From NCBI GenBank assembly GCA_013289685.1, contig JABCZL010000013.1, forward strand, positions 62,001 through 126,000: a stretch of 64,000 nucleotides of DNA, read 5' to 3'. A program made the translations under genes and the position numbers. This document shows positions 45,349 to 54,786 of the stretch, piece after piece (the first letter of the stretch is position 1; each line of letters begins with the position of its first letter). The notes under the pieces are model-generated. The model was not told where the DNA came from. It ran no database searches and was given only the letters and a program-made list of their open reading frames with translations. The DNA comes from Acidobacteriota bacterium (GTDB lineage Bacteria; Acidobacteriota; Terriglobia; Terriglobales; Acidobacteriaceae).

Positions 45349-45873
45349 ATGAGCAACATTCCCGACTCACCGGCTGAGCTCGAAAGCCAAGGCGCAATCC
45401 AGGACATCGGCTCGCAGGCCAAGGTTTACGCCGCCCGCATCCGCCTGCAGAATGCGATCGATCAAGCCGACGCCCTGGATGCAATTCGCGAAATTGCCGC
45501 GAACCTGATCGGCACGGAAGAGGTTGCCGTGTTCAAGGTCGACAAGAAGCGCTCGGAACTCTGGCTCTACTGGTCGTTCGGCGTCGATCCGAACAAGCAT
45601 TCTGTTCTGGAAGTAAGCCGCGAGTCCAAGCTGAAGCAAGTGCTCGGCGGCAAGCCGGTTTACCGGCTCAGGCTGTCGAATGAAAACTTGCTATCCACAG
45701 ACGATCCGGTGAGCGCATTGGTTCCCATTCTTGTCGATGGCAGTGCGTGCGCGGTGATTGTGCTGTTTCGCCTGTTTCCCCACAAGCCGGGAATTGAGCC
45801 GGTGGATCGGGAAATTTGCGAAGTGCTGTCGAACTGTGCCGGCCGGGCGATTGAACCTTATCACTCACGCTAG
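45349..45873 (+). CDS. GAF-domain protein in the chemosensory operon
   Basis: A 174-residue soluble protein. The N-terminal 35 residues are helical; residues about 40-165 fit a GAF fold (DALDAIREIAANLIGTEEVA, then VPILVDGSACAVIVLF and ICEVLSNCAGRAIEPY). GAF domains bind small ligands or chromophores, or serve as protein contact modules. It sits between cheY and the first cheD, with GAGG five bases before its ATG. A sensory or adaptor input to the pathway is likely; the ligand is unknown. Confidence 0.75.
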   Translation: MSNIPDSPAELESQGAIQDIGSQAKVYAARIRLQNAIDQADALDAIREIAANLIGTEEVAVFKVDKKRSELWLYWSFGVDPNKHSVLEVSRESKLKQVLGGKPVYRLRLSNENLLSTDDPVSALVPILVDGSACAVIVLFRLFPHKPGIEPVDREICEVLSNCAGRAIEPYHSR

Positions 45874-45894
45874 GACCAGAGAAAGAAATTGCAG

Positions 45895-46434
45895 ATGAAT
45901 TTCAAACCGAAAACCCAGAGTTTCAACCCGGCCGTGCTGCCCATGGAATATTTGCCCCGTGTCCTGGACGCTTCCGACGACAAACACGCGCGCCACTACC
46001 TGATTCCGGGCAAGATCTTCGCGGCCGCGCAACCCTTCGCGATCAGCACCATTGTCGGTTCCGGCGTGGCATTGTGTCTTTGGGATTCCGACCACGGCAT
46101 TGGTGGCGCCAATCACTTCATTCTGCCCGAGGGCCCCGAAGACAGCCCCAACGCAACCCGCTACGCTAACGTGGCCAACCCCGCGCTCTTGAAGCGCATG
46201 CTCGATCTGGGGGCTCAACTCAATTCTCTGGAGGCAAGAATCTTTGGCGGCTCGCTGCCTGCCGTGACGTTCAGCACCGGCGGAGAATACGTAGGCGACC
46301 GCAATGTCCAGGTTGTCACTCACTTCCTGAAGATGAACAGCATTCGCCTGGTGCAGTCCGAGGTTGGCGGTACTCACGGGCGGAAGCTGGTTTTTCACAC
46401 GGATGATGGCCGCGCTTGGTCGGACCAACTTTGA
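45895..46434 (+). CDS. CheD-like protein lacking the catalytic cysteine
   Basis: 179 residues from the ATG at 45895. The CheD fold is clear: HYLIPGKIFAAAQPFAIS, TIVGSGVALCLWDS, GGANHFILP and FGGSLP. CheD deamidates receptor glutamines using a Cys-His-Thr triad. Here the Cys of the GSC motif is Gly57, while Thr52 and His74 are kept, so deamidase activity is not expected. The gene immediately upstream of an intact copy suggests a duplicated pseudoenzyme that could bind CheC, CheY or receptors, or pair with the active copy. The stop overlaps the next start as TGATG. Confidence 0.88.
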   Translation: MNFKPKTQSFNPAVLPMEYLPRVLDASDDKHARHYLIPGKIFAAAQPFAISTIVGSGVALCLWDSDHGIGGANHFILPEGPEDSPNATRYANVANPALLKRMLDLGAQLNSLEARIFGGSLPAVTFSTGGEYVGDRNVQVVTHFLKMNSIRLVQSEVGGTHGRKLVFHTDDGRAWSDQL

Positions 46435-47000
46435 TGGCAGCGGCACACCCCAAGACGCATCACTCGAGTTCGGTCGATGCACCCGCGCACCTGGCTTCGG
46501 CGGGGCCCGTTCTCGGGGAACGTCAGCGTGCCTACCTGCTGCCGGGACAACTGCATGTCAGTGCAGACCCCTGCCAGATCCGCACGATTCTGGGCTCATG
46601 CGTAGCGATCTGTCTCTGGGACAGCCGGCGGCGAGTGGGCGGCATGAATCACTTCCTGCTTCCGGCCTCGAGCCAGGGTCACCCCGCTTCCACGCGCTTC
46701 GCGGATGTGGCGACCCGCACATTGCTGGAGATGTTGCAGGCGCTGGGGTGCCGCCTCCCAAACCTCCAGGCCAAGATCTTCGGCGGCGCGTCCATGTTCC
46801 AGAAACAGGATCGATATGCGATCAGCCTGGGCGCGAAGAATGTAGCCGCAGCGCTCGATTTGATGAAGAGCGCCGCCATTCCTGTGGTTGTGCAGGAAAC
46901 CGGGGGAACGCTTGGCAGAAAAATAATGCTCAACACCGACGACGGCATCGTCTGGTGCCAGCGAATTGAAGCAGAAAGAAAGCACAGCAATGGACTTTGA
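46434..47000 (+). CDS. cheD: CheD chemoreceptor glutamine deamidase
   Basis: 188 residues from the ATG at 46434, coupled to the preceding stop (TGATG); a GTG at 46416 is an alternative. The triad is complete: Thr51 and Cys56 in TILGSCVAICLWD and His73 in GGMNHFLLP, followed by IFGGASMF and VVVQETGGTLGRKIMLNTDDG. It should deamidate specific glutamines of the MCP encoded downstream. The stop lies inside the beginning of cheA (11-bp overlap). It is a tandem paralogue of the Cys-less protein upstream. Confidence 0.93.
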   Translation: MAAAHPKTHHSSSVDAPAHLASAGPVLGERQRAYLLPGQLHVSADPCQIRTILGSCVAICLWDSRRRVGGMNHFLLPASSQGHPASTRFADVATRTLLEMLQALGCRLPNLQAKIFGGASMFQKQDRYAISLGAKNVAAALDLMKSAAIPVVVQETGGTLGRKIMLNTDDGIVWCQRIEAERKHSNGL

Positions 47001-48654
47001 TCGCGAAAAAGTCGTAGCTGCGTTCCTCGCAGAATCCGAAGAGGGACTAGAGCGCACCGAGCAGCACCTGATTGCCGCCGAGACTGAACCCGGTAATCTG
47101 GAACTGCTCGATGAGATGTTTCGCGTCGCCCACACCATCAAGGGCAATGCCTCTGCTTTGGAGTTTCCTGAACTGGCTGGCTTCGCGCACGTCATGGAGG
47201 ACTTGCTCGAAGCCCTGCGCAAACACGAGCTCGCGATTTCCCGCGAGGTGATCACGCTTCTTTTGCAGGCAGTCGATGCTCTGCGGGCCCTGGTGCCCGC
47301 GGCAGCACAAGGCAAGGACAGTCTCAGTCCGTCCCATCAGGAACTCAAGAAGGCGATGGCCAGCCACGCCTCCGGGCTCGGAACCGCGACTCACGGTTCC
47401 GATCCGAGTTCCGACCAAGGTTCCTCCCCCGCGGTGGCCTCCCCCACAGCGGTTCCGGGCTCCGCTCCTCTAGGAGCCCGGAACCGCACGCTTCGGGTCG
47501 ATACCGACAAACTCGATCACATGCTCAACCTGACCGGCGAAATTGCTATTGCCCAGGGCCGTTTGCGCCGCATGATCGAAGATCTCCAGACCAACGCTGG
47601 GCGCAAGTTGCTCGAAGTGCATCGCGAAATTGAGGGCCTTCAGAAGAACCTGCAGGAACAGGTTATGGGAGTGCGCCTGGTGCCCGTGGGCCCGCTGTTT
47701 CAGCAATTCGCCCGCTCGGTCCGCGACATCTCGCAGAGCCACCAAAAACTCGCGCGCTTGCACATCGTTGGGGCGGACGTCGAGGTGGATACCCGCGTCC
47801 TCGAGCATCTCAAGGACCCTCTGCTCCACATGATCCGGAACGCCATCGATCATGGCATCGAACCACCCAGAGTGCGCCACTCCCTGGGCAAGCCCACGAG
47901 CGGCTCTTTGACTCTTACCGCGTTCCACAAAGCGGGAAATATTCTGATCCAGCTTAGCGACGACGGCGCCGGCTTCAACCGTCAGCGCATCCTGGCCAAG
48001 GCACGCTCGCTCGATCTGTTGCCCGAAGGCGAGAAGATCACCGATCCGGAACTCTTCAATCTGGTTTTTAAAGCGGGCTTTACCACCGCGGACTCCGTTA
48101 CCGACCTCTCCGGACGCGGCGTCGGCATGGACGTCGTGCGCCGCAACATCGAACTGCTGCGCGGCAATATTGAGATTCAAAGCACCGAAGGCCAGGGCAC
48201 GACCATTACGATTCGGTTGCCCCTCACCCTGGCGATCATCGATGGCTTCTCGGTAATTGCTAACGACGAAACCTATGTCATTCCACTCGAGATGATCAGC
48301 GAGTGCGTCGAGCTTCCCCAAGACGAAATATCCAGCGAACCCGTCGGCGTCCTCAGCTTGCGGGGTGAGCCTTTGCCGTATGTCCGTCTGCGAGAGGTAT
48401 TCGGCACGCCGCTGCGGCGCCCCGAGCGCGAAAACATAGTTATCGTCCATCGCGATGGAGGCTACGCGGGAATCGCCGTCGAGACGCTGCTGGGAGAATG
48501 CCAGGCCATCATCAAGCCGTTGAACCGGATTTTTCGAGATGTACCCGGCGTCTCTGGTTCCACCATCCTCGACAACGGCCGCGTGGCGCTGATTCTCGAC
48601 GTGAGCACGCTGCTGCGCGATGTAATTGCCGACCAGTCTCAGACGGTGAACTGA
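46990..48654 (+). CDS. cheA: Chemotaxis histidine kinase CheA
   Basis: 554 residues from the ATG at 46990, inside the end of cheD. Domains: HPt (about 1-105) with phospho-His48 in RVAHTIKGNASALEF, a Ser/Pro/Gly-rich linker (about 125-160), dimerisation domain P3 (about 170-235), HATPase P4 with N box MIRNAIDHGIE, DDGAGF and SGRGVGMDVV, and the CheW-like P5 (about 405-545). A separate P2 domain for CheY/CheB docking is not evident, as the linker is too short. The full set of kinase motifs predicts an active kinase. Confidence 0.95.
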   Translation: MDFDREKVVAAFLAESEEGLERTEQHLIAAETEPGNLELLDEMFRVAHTIKGNASALEFPELAGFAHVMEDLLEALRKHELAISREVITLLLQAVDALRALVPAAAQGKDSLSPSHQELKKAMASHASGLGTATHGSDPSSDQGSSPAVASPTAVPGSAPLGARNRTLRVDTDKLDHMLNLTGEIAIAQGRLRRMIEDLQTNAGRKLLEVHREIEGLQKNLQEQVMGVRLVPVGPLFQQFARSVRDISQSHQKLARLHIVGADVEVDTRVLEHLKDPLLHMIRNAIDHGIEPPRVRHSLGKPTSGSLTLTAFHKAGNILIQLSDDGAGFNRQRILAKARSLDLLPEGEKITDPELFNLVFKAGFTTADSVTDLSGRGVGMDVVRRNIELLRGNIEIQSTEGQGTTITIRLPLTLAIIDGFSVIANDETYVIPLEMISECVELPQDEISSEPVGVLSLRGEPLPYVRLREVFGTPLRRPERENIVIVHRDGGYAGIAVETLLGECQAIIKPLNRIFRDVPGVSGSTILDNGRVALILDVSTLLRDVIADQSQTVN

Positions 48655-48741
48655 GTCGATCGAACCTTTTTTAAGGCCAAAGGAATTGTGCGCTTCGGCG
48701 CTCTTGAAATTGATATTGAAGAAAGTGAAAGGAACACCCGC

Positions 48742-50394
48742 ATGTTGAACAAGTCTTCGATCGCAAAACGTCTTGCCCTTGGCTTTGGAGTAGTGCTGTT
48801 TCTGCTCCTCGTAGTCGCGGTGGCGGGCTATTGGGGCATGGAATCCGTGACCCGCGAGACCGTCTCCATGCTCCGAGGCGATTCCAAGATCTCGCAGCTG
48901 GCCGATGAAGCTAAGATCGCGACCCTTGAGCTCCGCCGTTATGAGAAAGATACGTTGCTCAACCTCGACAACAAGCCAGTGATGCAAAGCTATCAGGAGA
49001 AGTGGAAGACGCAGGTCTCCGACCTACGCTCTATCGTGGCCGACCTGGATTCACGGGTCGCCTCCGACAGCAGCAAGCAACTCGTCACGGCGATGGAGCG
49101 CGAGATCTCAGCCTACGAGCGTGGCGTGGACGCGGTTGTTGCCGGTATCAACGACGGCACCATCAAGACTCCTCAACAAGGCAATGCTAAGGTCACCGAA
49201 GTAAAGGATGAAATCCACCGCATGGAAGCGGCGGCCACTGAGCTTTCCGAAAAGCATCGCAAGATCATGGCCGACAAGGAAGAGATTATCACCGCCTTTG
49301 CGCGCCAGACGGCGCTCGTCATGTTCGGCGTGGTCCTGGTTACATTTATCGCGGCAACCTTCGTCACCATCGTGGTCTCTCGCGGTATCACCCGTCCCGT
49401 CCGGGCGATGGCCGATCACTTGGGCGAAATGGCTCAGGGCGGCGGTGATCTGACCAAACGCATCGAAATCGTCTCTCACGATGAAGTCGGTCAGATGGCG
49501 AACTCCTTCAATGCATTCGTGAAGAAGCTCGAAGAGATCATCAGCGAAGTTCGCGTCAGCAGCGATGGCGTTGCCAGCGCAGCCACTCAGGTCGCCTCAT
49601 CCGCTGCTTCCCTCTCCCAGGGAACCAGCGAGCAGGCGGCTTCGATCGAGGAGACCACCTCGAGCCTTGAGCAGATGAGCGCCTCCATCACCCAGAACGC
49701 CGAGAACAGCCGTCAGATGGAACAAATGGCTGTCAAAGGCGCGCGGGATAGCGAGGAGTCGGGTGGCGCGGTGCGCGAAAGCGTGAGTGCCATGAAGCAG
49801 ATCGCCGAAAAGATCTCCATCATCGAAGAGATCGCCTATCAAACCAACCTGCTGGCGCTCAATGCCGCCATTGAAGCTGCTCGCGCCGGTGAGCATGGAC
49901 GCGGCTTCGCCGTGGTTGCCACGGAAGTTCGTAAGTTGGCCGAGCGCAGCCAGACCGCCGCTCAGGAAATCGGTGGCCTTGCCGCCAACAGCGTCGCGGT
50001 CGCGGAGCGTAGCGGAGAACTGCTGCGTGAGCTGGTCCCCGCCATTAAAAAGACTGCCGAACTGGTTCAGGAAGTCAGCGCATCGTCGAGGGAGCAGTCG
50101 TCCGGCGTCGTGCAGATCAACAAAGCCATGTCTTCGGTCGACACCGTCACCCAGCGTAACGCCTCATCCGCGGAGGAACTCTCCAGCACTGCCGAAGAGT
50201 TAGCGGCGCAGTCGGAAGCCCTGCAGCAACTGATGGCGTTCTTCCGCGTGGCCGGAGAACGAATTGCATCTGCGGCTCGCCGGCCTGCGGCCGAGCACAA
50301 GCCGTTCCAGCACATGGCTCCGTCTCCGTCAGCGTCGGTTCCTCCTAAGAAGGTCAACGGTTCCGCGGCGGAACACAACTTTACCCGGTTCTAG
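48742..50394 (+). CDS. Methyl-accepting chemotaxis protein with C-terminal pentapeptide
   Basis: 550 residues from the ATG at 48742, which has AAGGA upstream; a longer start at 48688 adds a hydrophilic tail before the first helix. Transmembrane helices lie at about 12-32 and 190-212 and bracket a helical-bundle periplasmic sensor of about 160 residues. A HAMP domain follows (about 213-265), then the signalling domain with the conserved hairpin tip ([37 protein letters not shown]). The protein ends with a Pro/Ala-rich linker and NFTRF, matching the x-aromatic-x-x-aromatic pentapeptide that tethers CheR in other bacteria. Confidence 0.93.
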   Translation: MLNKSSIAKRLALGFGVVLFLLLVVAVAGYWGMESVTRETVSMLRGDSKISQLADEAKIATLELRRYEKDTLLNLDNKPVMQSYQEKWKTQVSDLRSIVADLDSRVASDSSKQLVTAMEREISAYERGVDAVVAGINDGTIKTPQQGNAKVTEVKDEIHRMEAAATELSEKHRKIMADKEEIITAFARQTALVMFGVVLVTFIAATFVTIVVSRGITRPVRAMADHLGEMAQGGGDLTKRIEIVSHDEVGQMANSFNAFVKKLEEIISEVRVSSDGVASAATQVASSAASLSQGTSEQAASIEETTSSLEQMSASITQNAENSRQMEQMAVKGARDSEESGGAVRESVSAMKQIAEKISIIEEIAYQTNLLALNAAIEAARAGEHGRGFAVVATEVRKLAERSQTAAQEIGGLAANSVAVAERSGELLRELVPAIKKTAELVQEVSASSREQSSGVVQINKAMSSVDTVTQRNASSAEELSSTAEELAAQSEALQQLMAFFRVAGERIASAARRPAAEHKPFQHMAPSPSASVPPKKVNGSAAEHNFTRF

Positions 50395-50409
50395 GAGGGC
50401 AAGACTCCC

Positions 50410-51030
50410 ATGCAAATCACAAAAGAAGAAACCCACCGGGACATCGAGCAGAACGTGCAGCAGTACCTCACGTTCATCATCGGCGGCGAGGAGTTTGCGA
50501 TAAGTCTCCTCAAGGTTAAGGAGATCATCGAGTACGACATCGTCACCGAGATCCCCAAAACGCCGGAATGGATTCGCGGCGTGATCAATCTGCGCGGCAG
50601 CGTTGTGCCCGTGATTGATCTTGCGGTGAAGTTCCGGCAAGCCCCCAGTGTGGCCGGGAAGCTGACCTGCATCGTCATCACCGAAGTGCAGAACGGCGTC
50701 CAGAGCGGCGACGAGGCGGCCGTAATGGGAATCATGGTTGACGCCGTCCGTCAGGTGATCGATCTCCGGGCACAGGACATCGAAGAACCGCCCACTTTTG
50801 GCACTCGCGTCAAAGTCGACTACTTGCTGGGCATGGCACGTTCCGGTAAAAAGTTCTGCCTTCTTCTCGACACCGAGAAGGTCCTCTCCACCGACGAACT
50901 TCTGGAGCTTCCGGACTCGGTGGAACAAGCTGCAGACAATTCACACCCCGAACTCGACCTGCCCCACGCCCCGGTTGCTCTCGATGCATCCGCGACACCA
51001 GACGCGTCAGAGCAGACCAGCCCGGAGTAG
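50410..51030 (+). CDS. cheW: CheW coupling protein
   Basis: A 206-residue scaffold linking receptor and CheA. The SH3-like double barrel covers about residues 16-160: YLTFIIGGEEFAISLLKVKE, TPEWIRGVINLRGSVVPVID and LLGMARSGKKFCLLLD. A 45-residue acidic Pro/Ser-rich tail follows, longer than in E. coli CheW. A strong Shine-Dalgarno (AGGAGGG, 50393-50399) overlaps the end of the MCP gene. Confidence 0.93.
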   Translation: MQITKEETHRDIEQNVQQYLTFIIGGEEFAISLLKVKEIIEYDIVTEIPKTPEWIRGVINLRGSVVPVIDLAVKFRQAPSVAGKLTCIVITEVQNGVQSGDEAAVMGIMVDAVRQVIDLRAQDIEEPPTFGTRVKVDYLLGMARSGKKFCLLLDTEKVLSTDELLELPDSVEQAADNSHPELDLPHAPVALDASATPDASEQTSPE

Positions 51031-51039
51031 CCGACAGGG

Positions 51040-52002
51040 ATGCCCAGTAACCAAACAGATCCGCCCGCTCACGCATTCGCCAGCCGCCAGCGAGAGATGA
51101 CCGATCGCTCCACGCTGGCTCCCGGTTTATTCAGCAAGTTCCAGAAGCTGATCTACCAGGAAGCGGGCATTTGGCTCGCAACCCACAAACACGCGTTGCT
51201 GACCGGCCGGCTAGCCCGCCGGTTGCGGCTTCTCGGCCTCAGCAACATGCAACAGTACTACGAGTTGGTAACGCAGCCCGACCAGCAGCACGAGCGGGCT
51301 GTGATGATCGACTGCATCACCACCAACGAAACGCATTTCTTTAGAGAGCCCCGGCATTTCGACTACCTCGAGCGCCAGGTGTTCCCCAAATGGCAGCAAG
51401 AAGCTGCCGCCGGAGAACGGGTCATGCAGCTGCGCATCTGGAGCGCAGGTTGCTCCACCGGCGAAGAGCCTTACTCCCTCGCCATGCTCTTGCTCAAACA
51501 TTTTCCCGAGAACAAAGGCTGGAATCTCGAAGTTCTAGGCACCGACATCTCCACTCGCGTCCTCGAAAAGGCGCGCGCGGCAATGTACCCCATTGAAAAA
51601 TCGAAGGAGATCCCGGCCGAGCACCTTCGCGCCTACATGCTGAAAGGCAGAGGCGACCACAAAGCCGTAATGAAGGTCAGTCCGGAGTTGCACCGGGTCG
51701 TGAGATTCGCCCGCGTGAATCTGCACGCCGATTCCTATCCGATCCTGGGCTCTTTCGATCTCATCTTCTGCCGAAACGTCCTGATCTATTTCGATCAGGA
51801 GTCCAAAACAAAAGTGATCGGCGGAATTCTGCGCCATCTCTCCCCATCGGGTCTGCTTTTCGTTGGGCACTCGGAGCATCTTGGGGGAATCGCACCTGGT
51901 CTCAAGACAGTCGCTCCCACCATTCATGCCCTCGCCAGTTCGAGTGACACAGTCGCGGGCCAGACGCGAGCGGCGGCTGCAACGGCGGGTCATCCCTTCT
52001 AA
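51040..52002 (+). CDS. cheR: Chemotaxis protein methyltransferase CheR
   Basis: 320 residues from 51040; an ATG at 51097 with GAGAG upstream is a plausible shorter start. The N-terminal helical CheR domain (FSKFQKLIYQEAGIWL, TNETHFFRE) is followed by the SAM-binding Rossmann fold (IWSAGCSTGEEPYSLAM, LGTDIS, FDLIFCRNVLIYFD, LLFVGHSE). It methylates receptor glutamates. No TPR extension is present. The C-terminal 30 residues are a low-complexity Ala/Thr tail. It lies 9 bp after cheW. Confidence 0.93.
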   Translation: MPSNQTDPPAHAFASRQREMTDRSTLAPGLFSKFQKLIYQEAGIWLATHKHALLTGRLARRLRLLGLSNMQQYYELVTQPDQQHERAVMIDCITTNETHFFREPRHFDYLERQVFPKWQQEAAAGERVMQLRIWSAGCSTGEEPYSLAMLLLKHFPENKGWNLEVLGTDISTRVLEKARAAMYPIEKSKEIPAEHLRAYMLKGRGDHKAVMKVSPELHRVVRFARVNLHADSYPILGSFDLIFCRNVLIYFDQESKTKVIGGILRHLSPSGLLFVGHSEHLGGIAPGLKTVAPTIHALASSSDTVAGQTRAAAATAGHPF

Positions 52003-52016
52003 ACCTGAGCGACTCT

Positions 52017-53108
52017 GTGATCTCCTACTCGCACAAACCGAAAAAGTCTGACGGCAACATCCACGTGCTCGTGGTCGACGACTCGGCTGTAGTCCGGCAG
52101 GTCATGCAGGGCATTCTCAGCGCGGATCCGAACATCAGGGTCAGCGTGGCCGCTGACCCCATTATCGCCTTCGCCAAGATCGAAAAAGAAACGCCCGACG
52201 TGGTCATCACCGACCTGGTAATGCCGCGCATGGACGGTCTGACCTTTTTGCGCAAACTCATGGCAGAGCGGCCGCTCCCCGTCGTGGTCTGCTCCGAAGT
52301 CGCCCATCGTCGAACTGAGGATGCCATTTCCGCGCTGGAACTTGGCGCCGTCGAGGTGATCAAGAAACCCAAGCTCGGCGTCCGCGATTTTCTGAACGAA
52401 TCCGCCGTCATGCTGATTGACGTTGTCCGCAGTGCCGCGCAGGCCAAGTTGACGCCGGCGCCATTCCTTCCGGTGGCGCCGCGAAATACCGCCGACGCCG
52501 TTTTGCCTTTGGGCCCAGCGCCGCGGCATCAGCCCGCCGGAGATAAGATCATCGCCGTTGGAGCCTCGACCGGGGGCACGGAAGCGATTCGCGAATTCCT
52601 GGACGCCATGCCTACCAGCTGCCCCGGAATCGTCATTGTCCAGCACATGCCGGAAGTGTTTACTCGCGCCTTCGCTGATCGCCTCAACCGAGATTGCAAG
52701 ATCGAAGTCAAAGAAGCCGCCGACGGCGACCGTATCCTCAATGGCCGTGCTTTGATTGCCCCTGGCAATCATCACCTTCTCGTGCACAGCACTGCATTAG
52801 GCTATATCGCTCAAGTCCAGGAGGGCCCACTGGTCTCGCGCCACCGGCCAAGTGTCGACGTACTTTTTCGTTCGATTGCAAAAGCCGCAGGGCCAAACGC
52901 TGTGGGCGTGATCATGACGGGAATGGGCAACGATGGCGCTCAGGGTTTGCTGGAAATGCGCAACTGTGGCGCTCTTACCATCGCGCAAGACGAGGCCAGT
53001 TGCGTGGTCTTCGGCATGCCCAAAGAAGCGATTGCGCGCAATGCCGTCGCGGCGGTCGTTCCCTTGCGTCGCCTCGCCGAAACCGCATTGAAAATGGCCT
53101 CCTGCTGA
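52017..53108 (+). CDS. cheB: Chemotaxis methylesterase CheB
   Basis: 363 residues from a GTG (52017) 14 bp after cheR. A receiver domain (VLVVDDSAVVRQVM, phospho-Asp in VVITDLVMPRMDG, Lys in VIKKPKLG) is joined by a linker to the methylesterase domain. The catalytic Ser is in GASTGG, the His in VQHMPE and the Asp in MGNDGAQG. It removes methyl groups from, and may deamidate, the receptor. It is the last gene of the chemosensory operon, convergent with the MocR gene after a 46-bp gap. Confidence 0.93.
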   Translation: MISYSHKPKKSDGNIHVLVVDDSAVVRQVMQGILSADPNIRVSVAADPIIAFAKIEKETPDVVITDLVMPRMDGLTFLRKLMAERPLPVVVCSEVAHRRTEDAISALELGAVEVIKKPKLGVRDFLNESAVMLIDVVRSAAQAKLTPAPFLPVAPRNTADAVLPLGPAPRHQPAGDKIIAVGASTGGTEAIREFLDAMPTSCPGIVIVQHMPEVFTRAFADRLNRDCKIEVKEAADGDRILNGRALIAPGNHHLLVHSTALGYIAQVQEGPLVSRHRPSVDVLFRSIAKAAGPNAVGVIMTGMGNDGAQGLLEMRNCGALTIAQDEASCVVFGMPKEAIARNAVAAVVPLRRLAETALKMASC

Positions 53109-53154
53109 CCCATCAGGCCGCTGTTCTCCGACCACTCTCGCGTCCAACCACCGC

Positions 53155-54648
53155 TCATTCGCGTGCTCCCTTCGCGCCGAGCAGTTGCCCGAGCTTGCGA
53201 ACAGCGGGAGCAATCGCCGGAACCGGAGTGCTGCCAAAACCCAGAATAAAGCCCTGTCGTGGCTCCTCCCCCATGTAGGAAAAAGAGAGAGGCCAGACCC
53301 GCAGATTCTGACGTCCGGCTCGCTCGGCGATTTCCAGATCGCGGCTGCCCTCCGGCAAGGTCACTGTCAAATACATCCCGGCCGCGTCACCCATCACCTC
53401 GACCGCGCTTCCCAGTTCCTTCCTCACGCAGTCCACCAACGCGCTTCTTCGCTCGCGATACAGAACCCGCATCCTTCGAATATGGCGCGCGAAATGTCCG
53501 TTCACGATAAACTCCGCCAGCACTTCCTGAAAAAACGTGGGAGGGCTAAGATCCATAACTCTGCGGATCGCAAGAAAACGATCGACCAGGTCTGGTGGAA
53601 CGACGACATAGCCCAGCCGCAACGACGGAAACAACACCTTGCTGAAGGTTCCGATGTAGATCACGCGGGCGTTGGCGTCGAGTCCCTGCAACGATGCGAT
53701 GGGCATACTCTCGTACCTGTATTCGCTGTCGTAGTCATCTTCAATAATCCACGACCCCATGTTTTGCGCCCAGTCCAGCAGCTGAAGCCGCCGCGAAGCG
53801 CTCATGGTCACGCCCAGCGGAAATTGATGAGAGGGCGTCACAAAAGCGGCCCGCGCCCTACGGCATCGCTTGACGCCGGTAGCAACCTGCAGCCCCTCGC
53901 GGTCGACAGTTACGGGCACCAGACGACAGCCAGCCAGCGCGAAGACATCTCGCGCCAAACCGTATCCCGGCTCTTCCATCCACACCGGGCTCCCGGGGTC
54001 GAGAAGAACGCGCGCCGATATTTCAAGCGCCTGCTGAGAACCGCTGACGATTATGATTTGCTCGGCATCGCAGTGTAGTGATCGCGCGGTCCTCAGATAG
54101 TTCGCAATCGCTTCCCGAAGCGCCTTGGAGCCTTTCGGTTCGCCGTAGTGAAAGGACTTGGCGTCCATATTCCGGCAACGGCGCGCGACCAGGTTCGACC
54201 AGACCCGCAGAGGAAATTCGTCAAAGGCCACCTGCCCTACGCTAAAAGCTCCCAACCCCACCAGCCACGGGGGTCTCTCAGGACTGGGAAGGATCGAAGC
54301 GCGGCGCGCGACTGGTCGTGGCCCGCAGCGGGTTGCCGCGAATCGCTCGCCCGTCGATTGGCTTGGCGGGACCTGTCCGGGCAGCGAACCGGAAACCACC
54401 GTCCCCGCGCCCACCCGGCTCTCGAAGTAGCCTTCCGCCAAAAGCTGGGCATAGGCATTCAGCACGGGGAACCGCGAGACTCCAATTTCCGAAGCCAGCA
54501 CCCGCGTAGACGGGATTCGCTGCCCTGGGCGCAGGCTGCCATCGACAATGGCCTCGCGATACGCGTCGTAGATCTGCTTGTGCAGGGCCGTCGGAGCCTT
54601 CCGGTTGATCGCGATGATGGGAAGAATCCCGGACGCCACTCGCTTCAT
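53155..54648 (-). CDS. MocR/GabR-type PLP-dependent transcriptional regulator
   Basis: A 497-residue fusion of an N-terminal GntR winged helix (about 18-85; SLRPGQRIPSTRVLASEIGV) and a class I aminotransferase-like domain (about 115-485). The aminotransferase part has the aromatic stacking region, the PLP-Asp region (IIEDDYDSEY) and the Schiff-base Lys in GTFSKVLFPSLRLGYV. Such regulators sense amino acids or vitamin B6 compounds; GabR and PdxR are characterised examples. It is divergent from the LytTR gene. The target cannot be told from context. Confidence 0.9.
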   Translation of the reverse strand: MKRVASGILPIIAINRKAPTALHKQIYDAYREAIVDGSLRPGQRIPSTRVLASEIGVSRFPVLNAYAQLLAEGYFESRVGAGTVVSGSLPGQVPPSQSTGERFAATRCGPRPVARRASILPSPERPPWLVGLGAFSVGQVAFDEFPLRVWSNLVARRCRNMDAKSFHYGEPKGSKALREAIANYLRTARSLHCDAEQIIIVSGSQQALEISARVLLDPGSPVWMEEPGYGLARDVFALAGCRLVPVTVDREGLQVATGVKRCRRARAAFVTPSHQFPLGVTMSASRRLQLLDWAQNMGSWIIEDDYDSEYRYESMPIASLQGLDANARVIYIGTFSKVLFPSLRLGYVVVPPDLVDRFLAIRRVMDLSPPTFFQEVLAEFIVNGHFARHIRRMRVLYRERRSALVDCVRKELGSAVEVMGDAAGMYLTVTLPEGSRDLEIAERAGRQNLRVWPLSFSYMGEEPRQGFILGFGSTPVPAIAPAVRKLGQLLGAKGARE

Positions 54649-54786
54649 CTCGGCGGATCATAATGGCTATGTCAGAATCGCGTCAAGTGGGTATTGCCAA
54701 CGACCATTTTAAAGACCACTGTAGGGGAGGAGTAATTCTCGGAGTGCTGTCGCTCGCGGGCAGGCGTGCGACGGCGGGGGTGACCC

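Noticed and set aside
47470..48987. 505-codon minus-strand frame opposite cheA
   Set aside because: cheA on the plus strand has all kinase motifs. The antisense product resembles no family and is a by-product of codon bias.
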